This document shows positions 8,869 to 18,200 of a stretch of 64,000 bases of DNA, piece by piece (the stretch's first letter is position 1; every line of letters begins with the position of its first letter). The stretch is from NCBI GenBank assembly GCA_015061805.1, contig SUVV01000004.1, positions 62,001 through 126,000 of the forward strand, written 5' to 3'. Below the pieces are notes generated by a model. The model was not told where the DNA came from. It saw only the letters and a list, made by a program, of their open reading frames with translations, and ran no database searches. Source of the stretch: Lentisphaerota bacterium (GTDB lineage Bacteria; Verrucomicrobiota; Lentisphaeria; Victivallales; Victivallaceae). Made by a program: the position numbers and the translations under genes.

Positions 8869-9858
8869 ATGCAAAAGCGCACTGCCGCAGGATTAACTAT
8901 CGCCGCCCTGCTGGGAATCATCCCGGCAGCGGCGTTTTTTTATTTCTCCAACCGGAATGAAGTTTCCGGGTACCGTCAGCAGTTCCGGACGATGGGAACG
9001 GTCGCAAACTTCACCTTGTACACGACCAGTCAGGAAAAATTCGCCAAAGCTTGCCGCCTCGGAAAAGCAGAGTTCCGGAAGGTGATTAAACTTGCCGATC
9101 TGCGAAATCCGGAAAGCGAATTATCCAAATTGAATTCACAGGCAGATAAAGCACCATTCCCCTGCTCTATGGAGATGTGGGAACTGCTGATGCGGGCGGA
9201 AACTGCCTGGAAAGAAAGTTCCGGCAACTTCGATATCACCGTCAAACCGCTGATGGTGCTCTGGGGCTTTTACCGGAAACGGAATAAACTGCCGACCGAT
9301 GCCGAGATCAAGGCAGCAATGAAATGTACCGGATTCAACAAACTGCAGTTCGACCGGGAAAAACGCACAGTTAAATTCACCGTTCCCGGCATGGCTCTGG
9401 ATCTGGGCGGCATTGCCAAAGGGTATGCCCTTGACCGGGCGGCCGAAAAGATCATAACTTGCGGAGTAAACAGCGGCGTTTTGGATCTGGGCGGCAATTT
9501 GAAGTTACTGCCGCAACCGCCGCCGGAAAAAAATTTTTATTCCGTCGGCATCCGAAATCCGGGAAATCCGGCTGAACTGCTGAAAATCACCTTGCAACTC
9601 CCCGGAAACAGCGCGGTATCTACCTCCGGAGATTATGAACGTTTTGTCACCATCGAAAACCGCCGTTTCGGACATATCGTCAACCCGCATTCCGGATTGC
9701 CGGAAGCACGAACGGCAGTGACCGTTACCACCAAATCAGCATTGGATGCGGATATATTTTCCACCAGCGCCTATCTGGGAGGAGAACGATGTGCCAACAC
9801 CCTTGAACAGCACTATCCGGAGAGTAAGTTTTACTTCACGCCGCCGGCGGAAAAATGA
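8869..9858 (+). CDS. apbE: FAD:protein FMN transferase (ApbE)
   Basis: ApbE attaches FMN from FAD to Thr or Ser residues of envelope proteins such as Nqr/Rnf subunits. The first 26 residues form an N-terminal membrane anchor or signal. Family motifs visible are FRTMGT near residue 40, the ALDLGGIAKGYALDRA block and the later HIVNPHSGLP and ALDADIFSTSAYLGG segments with the metal-binding Asp. Length (329) is normal. It follows ileS by five bases with no promoter, so it is probably read through from ileS. Its 3' end overlaps the convergent hydrolase gene by 28 bases. Confidence 0.92.
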   Translation: MQKRTAAGLTIAALLGIIPAAAFFYFSNRNEVSGYRQQFRTMGTVANFTLYTTSQEKFAKACRLGKAEFRKVIKLADLRNPESELSKLNSQADKAPFPCSMEMWELLMRAETAWKESSGNFDITVKPLMVLWGFYRKRNKLPTDAEIKAAMKCTGFNKLQFDREKRTVKFTVPGMALDLGGIAKGYALDRAAEKIITCGVNSGVLDLGGNLKLLPQPPPEKNFYSVGIRNPGNPAELLKITLQLPGNSAVSTSGDYERFVTIENRRFGHIVNPHSGLPEARTAVTVTTKSALDADIFSTSAYLGGERCANTLEQHYPESKFYFTPPAEK

Positions 9859-10694
9859 GTGATCACACTTTCAAAAGCGGTTTCCGCGCTCTTCCGGTCA
9901 CCGGAGAAACGCACCCGTTTCCGGGGATCGGTCAAGCGGTATACGCCATTGAAAATATGCTTTTGCAACTGCCATGAATGAAAATCCCGTTCAACTTGCC
10001 AGAACATCCCGGTTTCATCATAGAAAAATGGCGGGCGGCCATTTTTCAGAAAATCGTCCCCGCCCCGCTCATCGATCAGGCGGTCGAGTTCCTCCAGATA
10101 ACGGTAGGCAAAATGGTGATAGAAACTGAATGACTGCACCAGATGGGATTCAATCATCCGGGGATGAAAATATTTCCATCCGGCAGTGCCGAGCGGAACA
10201 CCTGATTCCGAGAGCGGATAGAGAGTGCGCAGTATGCCGTCTCCGGCAAACGCCACATTGTAACAATAGGTGTGAACCGCGTTCAGAGCGCGGAAAATCC
10301 GGGGATCATCGTGAGCAACCGGAGTACCGAGCAAAGCGGCGGAGTGAATGACAATACCGCGTTTTTCCAATTCGCAAAGCAGTTCCAGAACAATGGCGGC
10401 ACCGAGGGAGTGACCGGCAAGCACCAGTTGAGAACGCTGTTTTTCAGGCATCCGGAGAACCTCAGCCAGAAGTTCCGGAACAAATCCGGCGGCATTCTGA
10501 CGGGCTTTATTGAGAGAAACCAGACTGTCCCATGATTTGACAGTAATGGTGCTCCCGGGCCAGATATCGTGCATGATCCGGACACATCCGGCACGATTGG
10601 AATCTCCGGTACGCCAGCCCGGAACAAAAAAAACCTCCAGCGCCGGAAGTGATACCGTAAAAGCAAAAAAGAGTAATATGCAAAATTTTTTCAT
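9831..10694 (-). CDS. Secreted alpha/beta-fold hydrolase (lipase/esterase-like)
   Basis: A 287-residue protein with a signal peptide (residues 1-18, MKKFCILLFFAFTVSLPA). The nucleophile elbow GHSLG lies in LVLAGHSLGAAIVLELL, followed by LLGTPVAHDD, a pattern of lipases and PGAP1-like serine hydrolases. A final His (near SHLVQSFSFYHHF) could complete the triad, but I cannot assign it firmly. The substrate is unknown. The start at 10694 was chosen over the upstream ATG at 10778 because the signal peptide begins there and the promoter lies between the two. It has its own promoter and is convergent with apbE. Confidence 0.8.
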   Translation of the reverse strand: MKKFCILLFFAFTVSLPALEVFFVPGWRTGDSNRAGCVRIMHDIWPGSTITVKSWDSLVSLNKARQNAAGFVPELLAEVLRMPEKQRSQLVLAGHSLGAAIVLELLCELEKRGIVIHSAALLGTPVAHDDPRIFRALNAVHTYCYNVAFAGDGILRTLYPLSESGVPLGTAGWKYFHPRMIESHLVQSFSFYHHFAYRYLEELDRLIDERGGDDFLKNGRPPFFYDETGMFWQVERDFHSWQLQKHIFNGVYRLTDPRKRVRFSGDRKSAETAFESVITHFSAGGVK

Positions 10695-10703
10695 AATGCA
10701 AAG

Positions 10704-10732
10704 AGTATACTCTGCAAAACCGGAAAAGTCAA
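10704..10732 (-). promoter_or_regulatory. Promoter of the secreted hydrolase gene
   Basis: On the minus strand TTGACT (10732-10727), 17-base spacer, TATACT (10709-10704), ten bases before the ATG. The leader would be nearly absent, so the transcript may be almost leaderless. Confidence 0.65.
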
Positions 10733-10784
10733 GCACAACGCAGGAGATTATTGCAAAAAACGATGCTGAAAGTAACAATGCGAT

Positions 10785-10985
10785 TTGCTGATTGGCACCT
10801 TGAGGTGGGAAGTTTTGGGAGGTTTGGGAAGTTTTGGGAGATGTTGAGAGGAGTTAAATTACGGGCGACGCGCCCTTTGCGGGCGGTTGGAGCAATTTGT
10901 ATAATAACACTTGTGGAGCCGGAGGCGAAGTGAACTCCCGTTCAAGAGTTCACCCCGACTGCGCGGGCGAGCGAATGCCGCCCTC
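10785..10985 (+). repeat. Dispersed intergenic repeat, copy 1
   Basis: A copy of the family that forms the tandem array at 20801-21220 and also occurs at 15085-15208. Shared blocks are a G-rich part with repeated TTTTGGGAG, the core GTTAAATTACG (10855-10865) followed by a GCGACGCGCCC stretch, and GGTTGGAGCAATTTGT. It ends in a hairpin GTGAACTC with an 8-base loop (10930-10953) just downstream of the DUF4838 gene. The shared blocks are seen directly; the role is unknown. Confidence 0.75.
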
Positions 10986-11002
10986 GTTTACCTGAAGCCG
11001 CC

Positions 11003-13894
11003 TTAATATAATTCGCTGCTTTCGACCGGGCGGATGGTCACCGGCTTCCAAATTCCGCTGGAGCCTTTATCCGAGTGGATTTTGATCTGAAGCAAATTCT
11101 TGCCGCCGGCATTGATAAGTTTCGACGGGATTTGAATAATGAACGGTTCTTTGTAGAGGACGCCGACGCTGACGTTTTCAGATTTCACAGTATGTTCACC
11201 GACATATTTTCCGTTGAAGTAAACCCATGCTTCTTTGTCAACTGCACCGACCAGCACATCGATATTCCGTCCCTGCCAGTCTTTCCGGACATCGAAAACG
11301 GCGGTGTACCAGCCGTAACCGAGATAGGGACCGACCGCAGTTTCTTCAAGCCGGGCGGGGACATCGACCTTGCTCCACTTGGCAGCGGAGAAGGTCTTGG
11401 GATTGCCCTCCGCTTTGGAAAGGCCCTTGTTTTTGACATCTTTCCGGAAATACCACTGCGGTTTGAAATCGATCCATCCGGTACCGATCTCCAGTTTTTT
11501 GCGGGGTTCAACTGTTTCGGGGTTGGCTTTGGTGTAATCGACCCGGAAACGATGCAGGACATCGGTCGGTCCGGAAGTTCCCGGTTTCCGGGTAAATTCC
11601 GCCTTGAGATAGAATTTGTCTTTACCTTTGACAAACTGGCTCAAATCGATAACCGTTTGACCGGCATTACGTTTGACTTCAGTGAACTCTTTGTTATCGA
11701 AAGAGATACTGATAACGTTGTTGGTTTTGCGGATATATGCCCGGATATCCAGTTTTGCAGTGAGAAAATGGTTATTCTTTCCGGCAGAATATTCGCGGAC
11801 AAGCATTCCGGAAGATTTATCCTTGCCGTAAGAGAAACCCCACTTTGCAGCACGCAGGCCGGAAAATACCAGCCATTCCTTGCGGTTGAAGTTCTTTTTG
11901 GCAATGCCGGGGTTGGAAGAATATTGAAATTCACCTTTGATAAAGTTGTCCAGTCCTTTGTAACTGCGCCGTTCCATACCGGCGGCGGCATCCAGACTGA
12001 TAAAGGCGGTATGTTCGTGGGCTCTGCGGAAAGCCAGAATCTGATCCATGACCTTCCGCGCTTCGGTGAATCGGTTATTGAGATAAAGTCCGCCGAAACG
12101 GGCGCACAGCCGGGCATGATCCAACGCGATACGGATAAATTTCACCCGTTCGCCATAATCTTTGCGGGAGTTTTTGACCTTTTCCGCCGCAGCATCGAGG
12201 AACTTGGCAGCTTCGGCGAAAACTCTGTCCGGGTATGCCGCAGCAGTACCGGTAACGTTGCCGTGGTTGATACCGCCGCCGGGAACAGTTTTAGTATGTT
12301 CCGCGATGAATTCCCAATATTTTTTCACATCTTCAGCCGCCGGACCGAAGGCGGAATAATATTCGTCAAGCACCGCCTCCACCGTCAGATCGGGGCGGAC
12401 ACCCAAACGCATGTGCCCGTAAAGCATGGGGCCTTTAGTTGCCCAGTTGCCGCGCAGGGAGTCATAATCAAACCCGACCATCTTTCTTTCAGCGGCAAAG
12501 CGGATGAATTCCAGACTCTGCCTGATATCGACCGTCGGCATAGCGTAACCGTTGAGCAGATAATTCGGGCGGTAACTCATTTCCACTCCGGCATCATACC
12601 ATCCCTGCCACGCCCGTTTGAGCAGGGCAAATTCAGCTTCGGTGACCGGGAAGTAACTGGGGAATCCGGACCCCCACGGCACAAATTTGCCGTAAAGCCA
12701 GGGCAGTTTTTCCGCAGGATACGGCGGATAGAGGTAATCCATATACATCAGGATCGAAACCTTGACATCGATACCTTTGCGCTTGCGGATCAGTTCACGG
12801 ATCGCCTTGGCATATTTGATGTAACGGTTGGTGGTGGAGTAACCTTTGAGTTCCGGCGGCTGAGGCTTATCCCACTCTTTGCACTTGGGGCAGCGGCAGA
12901 ATCCGCGATAATCGGCTTCGCCGAGTCCGATATATTCGCCGCCTTTCCAGTTGGCAACGATATATTCGTGAAGTTTGGGATTGGAAACGCACAGACGCGG
13001 TCCGCGGGTCTGAGTGGAAGAGATGGGAAAACCGCGACTGCCGTCATCATTCATGGCAAAGAAGTCGAGATTTTTATGTTTGTGTTTATTCCACCACTTG
13101 ATATGGGAGGCGGCGGCAGGAAGTTCACGGGAATCGCCTTCCTGACAGATGAGCAGATATTTTTGCAGTTCAGCGCTGTATTTCTGACGGACGGCGGGAG
13201 AAAATCCAAATTTTGAATTGGGACTCTTTTTTCTGCCCCAGGCGTGATACTTGCCCAGATTGAAGTAGGGAACCCAAACCGCATTGGTGCGGTAATGACG
13301 GTTTTTGAATGCCGGTGCGCCGTCAAGTTTGAAATTGGAATCGATCACCAGATCTTTCTGTCCGGGGATATAGGTTCCGAGTTCTCCCGGCCAGAGCCAG
13401 CGGACATTGAGAAAATCAGAGACAAAACGGTAAACACCGTAGACAGTGCCGCGCCGGGTAAGGCGGACAATACCGCTGGAATAAACAGCAGTGAGGGAAC
13501 TTTTCAAATCAACGACATCAGAGGGAGTATAGAAGAGTTTCTTATTATCTTCACCGCCGACGATATAGAGTGCATTACCTTTTTCCTGAATGGTGAAAGC
13601 TTCGCCGGGAAATTTATCCTGCGTCAATCCGGCTTGTCTGGCGGCGGCGGTGTTACCGATATAGATGGCATTTTTCACCGGCTTGGCATCGGATTCTTTG
13701 ATGACCGGGAGTTTGGCACCGGTGGCTTTTTCAATATAACAGGCCAATTCATTTGCAGCATATTTTGCAGAGATGACCGCGTTGTCGGCAATCACGATCA
13801 CCGAGGAACTCCTGCCGTTTTTCACCAGCGGCAAAGCAGCGAAGCCCGCCAGAGAAAAACAGATTAAAAGTACTGCAGAAAAAAATCGTTTCAT
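11003..13894 (-). CDS. Secreted DUF4838-type putative glycoside hydrolase
   Basis: A 963-residue exported protein (signal peptide 1-19). An N-terminal GH20b/GH67-like domain covers about residues 20-160 (ANELACYIEKATGAKLPV, TVYGVYRFVSDFLNVRWLWPGELG). A TIM-barrel-like DUF4838 region follows, with GEADYRGFCRCPKCKEWD in the middle, and a C-terminal beta-sandwich ends with TAVFDVRKDWQGRNIDVLVGAVDKEAWVYFNGKYVGEH-like sequence typical of sugar-binding jelly rolls. Enzymatic action on glycans is inferred from the fold; the substrate is unknown. AAGGTGTG lies eight bases before the ATG. It is 28 bases downstream of the prepilin gene and co-directional with it. Confidence 0.85.
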   Translation of the reverse strand: MKRFFSAVLLICFSLAGFAALPLVKNGRSSSVIVIADNAVISAKYAANELACYIEKATGAKLPVIKESDAKPVKNAIYIGNTAAARQAGLTQDKFPGEAFTIQEKGNALYIVGGEDNKKLFYTPSDVVDLKSSLTAVYSSGIVRLTRRGTVYGVYRFVSDFLNVRWLWPGELGTYIPGQKDLVIDSNFKLDGAPAFKNRHYRTNAVWVPYFNLGKYHAWGRKKSPNSKFGFSPAVRQKYSAELQKYLLICQEGDSRELPAAASHIKWWNKHKHKNLDFFAMNDDGSRGFPISSTQTRGPRLCVSNPKLHEYIVANWKGGEYIGLGEADYRGFCRCPKCKEWDKPQPPELKGYSTTNRYIKYAKAIRELIRKRKGIDVKVSILMYMDYLYPPYPAEKLPWLYGKFVPWGSGFPSYFPVTEAEFALLKRAWQGWYDAGVEMSYRPNYLLNGYAMPTVDIRQSLEFIRFAAERKMVGFDYDSLRGNWATKGPMLYGHMRLGVRPDLTVEAVLDEYYSAFGPAAEDVKKYWEFIAEHTKTVPGGGINHGNVTGTAAAYPDRVFAEAAKFLDAAAEKVKNSRKDYGERVKFIRIALDHARLCARFGGLYLNNRFTEARKVMDQILAFRRAHEHTAFISLDAAAGMERRSYKGLDNFIKGEFQYSSNPGIAKKNFNRKEWLVFSGLRAAKWGFSYGKDKSSGMLVREYSAGKNNHFLTAKLDIRAYIRKTNNVISISFDNKEFTEVKRNAGQTVIDLSQFVKGKDKFYLKAEFTRKPGTSGPTDVLHRFRVDYTKANPETVEPRKKLEIGTGWIDFKPQWYFRKDVKNKGLSKAEGNPKTFSAAKWSKVDVPARLEETAVGPYLGYGWYTAVFDVRKDWQGRNIDVLVGAVDKEAWVYFNGKYVGEHTVKSENVSVGVLYKEPFIIQIPSKLINAGGKNLLQIKIHSDKGSSGIWKPVTIRPVESSELY

Positions 13895-13922
13895 AAAAAA
13901 ACACACCTTCTATTGGAATTGA

Positions 13923-14927
13923 TTACTTGATTTTAATACTCTTTTGTGTGCCTTGTCTCGGCAAAATATAGGCAGTGATCTGGTCACCGCGTTTTTTCAC
14001 TTTTGCCGCGATCAAGTCTTTGGCACATTCGCCGTCATTAAGAGCGCCGACATGACCATCGCCAAAAGCAACATTGCAGCGTTTATTGTGTTTTAACCAG
14101 AATTTCCCACGGCTGCTGTAGCTGCTTTCGGCAGGTTTGAGAATTCTGTAGTCATACGTTTTCTTGGAAGTGGAACTGTACAGTCCGGTATCCGCCAGCA
14201 GAATATGCTTGGAACCGACATGTCTCAAAATGTAATAACCGGGAGGACCTCCTACATAAAACTCACCGTTTTTCCAATACGATGCATTACCGGACATCAA
14301 GCCGTAGGCGTTGGAGTTGTCATCTCTCCATCCGATCGGCGACGGGCAGCGTATATATTTGGTCCTCATGAATTCCGTACTGGCTCTTTTCTTCCAGTAC
14401 CCCTGATTCACCATGTAATCCCACCAGGGATAGTTGGAGTTGCTGGTAGGTTTGGTCACCCAGAGTTCATTGTTGTCATCCGCATACAAACGTATCACCT
14501 GATAGGTCGTTTTCAAGCGGTTTTGACATTCGGTAGTCATACCGCGCTCACGGGCTTTTTGTAATGCAGGCAACAGCATCGCCGCCAGAATAGCAATGAT
14601 AGCGATGACAACCAGCAGCTCAATCAGCGTGAACGCTGATTGAATGAAGCACGGCTTTGCCGTATGAAGCATTTGCCTGCGGCAAATATGAAGCGCACTG
14701 TCTGTGCATGAAGCGCTTGCTTTGCAAGCATTATGGGGTACCCCCAAAGCCGGTTTCTGCGGCGCTTTCCTCCGTACTTTTCCGTACCTATCCGTACACA
14801 TCCGTACCAACGCGCCGCCCCCTGCGGCTTGCATACCGGTACGGTTATACAGAACTTTTACATGATTACGGCAATATTGTGCGATGACAACCAACAGTTC
14901 GATCAGAGTAAAACGCTTTTTACACAT
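13923..14927 (-). CDS. Prepilin-like protein interrupted by a 279-bp in-frame unit
   Basis: The product begins MCKKR then [11 protein letters not shown], the leader-peptidase site and start of a type IV pilin helix. It then departs into about 80 unrelated, Cys- and Arg-rich residues and resumes with a second [21 protein letters not shown], followed by a normal pseudopilin body ending with an H-X9-DG motif ([10 protein letters not shown]). The two FTLIELL-coding stretches (14602-14633 and 14881-14912) are 279 bases apart, 27 of 32 bases identical, so the frame is kept. The first ATG has GGAGG four bases upstream. The insert would break the membrane helix, so normal function is doubtful. It precedes the DUF4838 gene in one operon. 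Confidence 0.75.
   Translation of the reverse strand: MCKKRFTLIELLVVIAQYCRNHVKVLYNRTGMQAAGGGALVRMCTDRYGKVRRKAPQKPALGVPHNACKASASCTDSALHICRRQMLHTAKPCFIQSAFTLIELLVVIAIIAILAAMLLPALQKARERGMTTECQNRLKTTYQVIRLYADDNNELWVTKPTSNSNYPWWDYMVNQGYWKKRASTEFMRTKYIRCPSPIGWRDDNSNAYGLMSGNASYWKNGEFYVGGPPGYYILRHVGSKHILLADTGLYSSTSKKTYDYRILKPAESSYSSRGKFWLKHNKRCNVAFGDGHVGALNDGECAKDLIAAKVKKRGDQITAYILPRQGTQKSIKIK
14621..14744. repeat. Array of short hairpins separated by ATGAAGC inside the prepilin gene
   Basis: Five small palindromes in a row: CAATCAGCG/TGAA loop (14621-14642), ACGGC/TTT (14651-14663), ATTTGCC/TGC (14671-14687), GCAC/TGTCT (14695-14707) and GCTTGC/TTT (14715-14729). ATGAAGC separates neighbouring palindromes (AATGAAGC after the first). 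The palindrome GGGGTACCCC (14735-14744) follows. The first hairpin uses prepilin coding sequence as one arm. A further run of four GTACGGA-type 10-base repeats lies at about 14770-14808. The same grammar occurs at 38909-38991. Confidence 0.85.
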
Positions 14928-14940
14928 AGTGCCTCCCCAC

Positions 14941-15000
14941 TGTTTATAAACAATAAAATGTGTTTATAAATAATATGTGCCAAACCGCGTTTTTTGCCAA
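14941..15000 (-). promoter_or_regulatory. Promoter and TGTTTATAAA direct repeats of the prepilin operon
   Basis: On the minus strand TGCCAA on the plus (15000-14995, read TTGGCA), 17-base spacer and CATATT (14977-14972). Two copies of TGTTTATAAA, at 14941-14950 and 14961-14970, are exactly 20 bases apart, on the same helix face, just downstream of the -10. The first is part of the perfect palindrome TGTTTATAAACA. A repressor site over the start point is a reasonable guess; the protein is unknown. Confidence 0.5.
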
Positions 15001-15084
15001 TAGCAAAGTTGCTATAAAATAGTGACAAGTTGACAAAATTAAAAATTTTTGGATTTTGAAAGCCATGTCAGCTTGTGGTTTGCA

Positions 15085-15208
15085 AATGACGTGGACTTAC
15101 GGACTGGCACTTGGGGCTGAGAATACTATGGGAGCGTTAAATTACGGGCGACGCGCCCATCACGGACAATTGGAGCAATTTGTATAATAACACTTGTGGA
15201 GTCGGGGG
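15085..15208 (+). repeat. Dispersed intergenic repeat, copy 2
   Basis: Same family as 10785-10985. The core GTTAAATTACGGGCGACGCG and the tail TTGGAGCAATTTGTATAATA match copy 1 closely. It lies between the prepilin operon promoter and the end of the RND pump gene and runs into the terminator-like hairpin. Confidence 0.75.
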
Positions 15209-15232
15209 CAATATTCCCCCGACTCCACAAGT
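15192..15232 (-). terminator. 17-bp perfect stem-loop after the RND pump gene
   Basis: Arms ACTTGTGGAGTCGGGGG (15192-15208) and its exact complement (15216-15232) with a 7-base loop, 12 bases beyond the RND stop codon. There is no U-run, so intrinsic termination is uncertain; it may act as an mRNA 3' end stabiliser. Confidence 0.5.
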
Positions 15233-15244
15233 TCAGCAAGCGAA

Positions 15245-18200
15245 TTACTTAGCCGCAGTTTTATTCTTCACAAACGTAAAGTAAAGTGCGGGGATGACAT
15301 AGAGAGTCAGCAGAGATGCAACGACCAGACCGCCGACCACACCGACACCGCAGCTGGAACGCAATTCCGAACCCAGACCGGAACCGAATGCCATCGGCAA
15401 CATACCGGCAACTGAAGCGATACTGGTCATGACGATCGGACGGAACTTGGACTGCACCGCTTCTTTCATCGCCTGATGCGGCAGCATACCGGAAGCGATC
15501 AGCACCGAACACTCATCGATGATCAGAATAGCGTTATTCACCACGATACCGATCATCATAACACCGCCGAGCAGTCCCATCATGGACATCGGCATCTTGA
15601 ATGCCCACAGCGTGACATACATACCGAGGAAGCCCAACGGCACGGTGAACATGATGAGGAAAGGTTTCGTCCAGGATTCCATGATCGCGGCGATCAGCAA
15701 GTAGGTAAGGACTGCGGCGAGGATGATCACCTGTCCGAACTCTTTGGCGGTTTCATTCATCATTTCCACGTTACCGCTCATGCGGACATTGTAGCCCGGA
15801 GGAAGCGCGTTGCGGGCAGTTTCGCCGATCGCGTCGGAAACTTCACCCAGCGCCTTGCCGGGAGCGGTATTGGCAAAGAGCCACATGGTACGGACTTTGT
15901 CATAGCGGTTGATGATGACCGGACGGGCGTCTTCGGTAATGCGGGCGAAAACTTCAGTACCGAGCGGATTATCGCCTTTGGCAGCGGGCGAAGTCTGCTT
16001 GAGCTGTGATTCGCCGTATTCTTTCCGGTTTTTCACCCGGATATCGAAAACGCGGGCACCGGCGCGGTAGTCGCCGACTTCGATACCGTCCAGCGAACCG
16101 AGCATGTAGTTATAGAGATTTTCAGCAGAAAGTCCCATATTCCGCAAAATGGTGCGGTCGGGAGAAACGTTGATGTTGAGTTTGCGTTCACGGCGGCTGG
16201 AGTCCACGTCGCGGGTAAGTCCCAGAAGCGGGATCTTTTCCATAACCGCCATTTCAGCGGCTTCGAGGACTTCGAGGTCGGGTCCGTTGATAACACACCG
16301 GATCTCCGCACCGCTGCCGCCGAAGGTCGCGGGGATGGAGAGAGTGACCAGACAGTTATCGAGGTAGGAAAGTTCTTTTCTCAACACATCCTGCAGATCG
16401 TAGATCGATTCTTTACGTTCAAATTTGCTGGAAGTCTTGATGTTGATCTGACCGAGATAAACTGCCGCCGACACCTGACCGCGGCTGCTGTTGGAGGTAC
16501 CGATTTGAATATTCATACCGCGGACAAAATCATATTTTTTGATATGATCGGCGGCCTCCATGACCAGACGTTCGGTAGTTTCCAGATTGTAGTTGGTGGG
16601 GAATTCAAACTTGATACGGATTTCGCCCTGGTCACAGAACGGCAGGAATGACAGCCCCACCTGCGGAATGATGAAGAAGTAAACCGCCGCACTCGCCGCA
16701 ATAACACAGATCAGCAGAGTTTTGGGATAACGGGCAGTCCATTCGATCGTCCGGTTGAAGCCCCGGCAGAGCCGGTCGTAACCGGCATCCCACGGAATGA
16801 ACATTTTCTGGAGCAGAGTTTTCCTGCCCGCAGTTTCTCCGGAAGTTTCAGCGCCGCGCTTGAGCAGCACGCAGGAGAGGATCGGAGTCAAAGTAAAACT
16901 GATAAACAGTGACACCAATGTTGCCGCCACCATCACTCCGGCAAAGGGAACCATCAAACTGCCGATACGGGTGGTCATCATCATCACCGGGACGAATACC
17001 ACCACGTTGGTAAGGGCACTTGCCGATACCGCAGCGATAACTTCACCGGTACCGTTTTCGGCGGCGGTCTTGATATCTTCCTTTTTATCAAGATGTTTGA
17101 AGATGTTTTCGATAACCACGATCGAGTTGGTCACGAGAACACCTACCGAACATCCCAGTGAAAGCAGTGTCATGATATTGAAGGAATATCCAAGATACGC
17201 CATCAATGCAAAGGTCACGATGATGGAGATCGGCATGGACACCATAACGATAAAGGTTGAGCGCAGATCGTGCAGGAAGAGGAAAAGCAGTACCGCAGTC
17301 AGCAGCACACCGGTAAGAATACTGCCCCAGGCATCATCCACCGAAGCCTGAATAAATTCACCGGAGTCACGGAACCAGACCAGTTCCATACCGGTCGGCA
17401 GTTCACCGTTCTTCTGCATTTGTTCAAATCGTTTGCGGATGCCGCTGATAACTTCGATAGCGTTGGCTTCCCCCTTTTTGACGATGTTGAAACGGGCGGC
17501 GGGCTTGCCGTCAACGTAGGCTTTACTGCGGACTTCGCGGCTCATGAGTTTGACATCGGCGATATCGCGCAGATAGATGCGCTTATTCTGGTAGGTTCCG
17601 ATCTCCATGGCTTTGATCTCTTCAAAACTCTTGAAATCGCCGTCAAAGGTGACGTTCTTTTCGCTCTTGTCGATCTGAATACGGCCGAGCGGCTTACGGA
17701 CATTGTTCGCTTTGAGTTTGGAAACGATATCATTGATGGAAATATTCATCGCCGTAAGTTTGACCCGGTCGATCAGGACATGTATCTGCATTTCGTTGGC
17801 ACCGTAGACCCGGACTTCACCGACACCGGGAACACTGGCGAAACGGTCGGCGATCACATCGTCGGCAAAGTCGTACAGATCATCCTGCGTACGGTCACCC
17901 ACCAGAAACGCCTGCACCACAGTCGTCGCGTTGGTATCGATCTTACGGATCGTCGGTTCTTTGGCTCCATCGGGGAAATCTTCGCGGATACGGTTGAGCG
18001 CTTCGCGGATATCGGTGGCGGCAACGTCAACGTCGATACCCATATTGAATTCCAACTGGATCTGCGCCTGGTCTTCGATAGCGGTACTGGTGACGTGGCG
18101 GATACCGTCCAGAGAGGAAACGGCGTCTTCGATCCGCTTGACCACTTCGATTTCGATCTCCGATGGACTGGCACCCTGATATTCGCACCGGACAAGGATC

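Noticed and set aside
6074-8869. 931-codon minus-strand frame opposite ileS
   Set aside because: Shadow of the ileS codon pattern; ileS has complete synthetase motifs.
13923-14927. Diversity-generating retroelement target
   Set aside because: No reverse transcriptase or template repeat in view; the differences between the copies are few and not adenine-specific.
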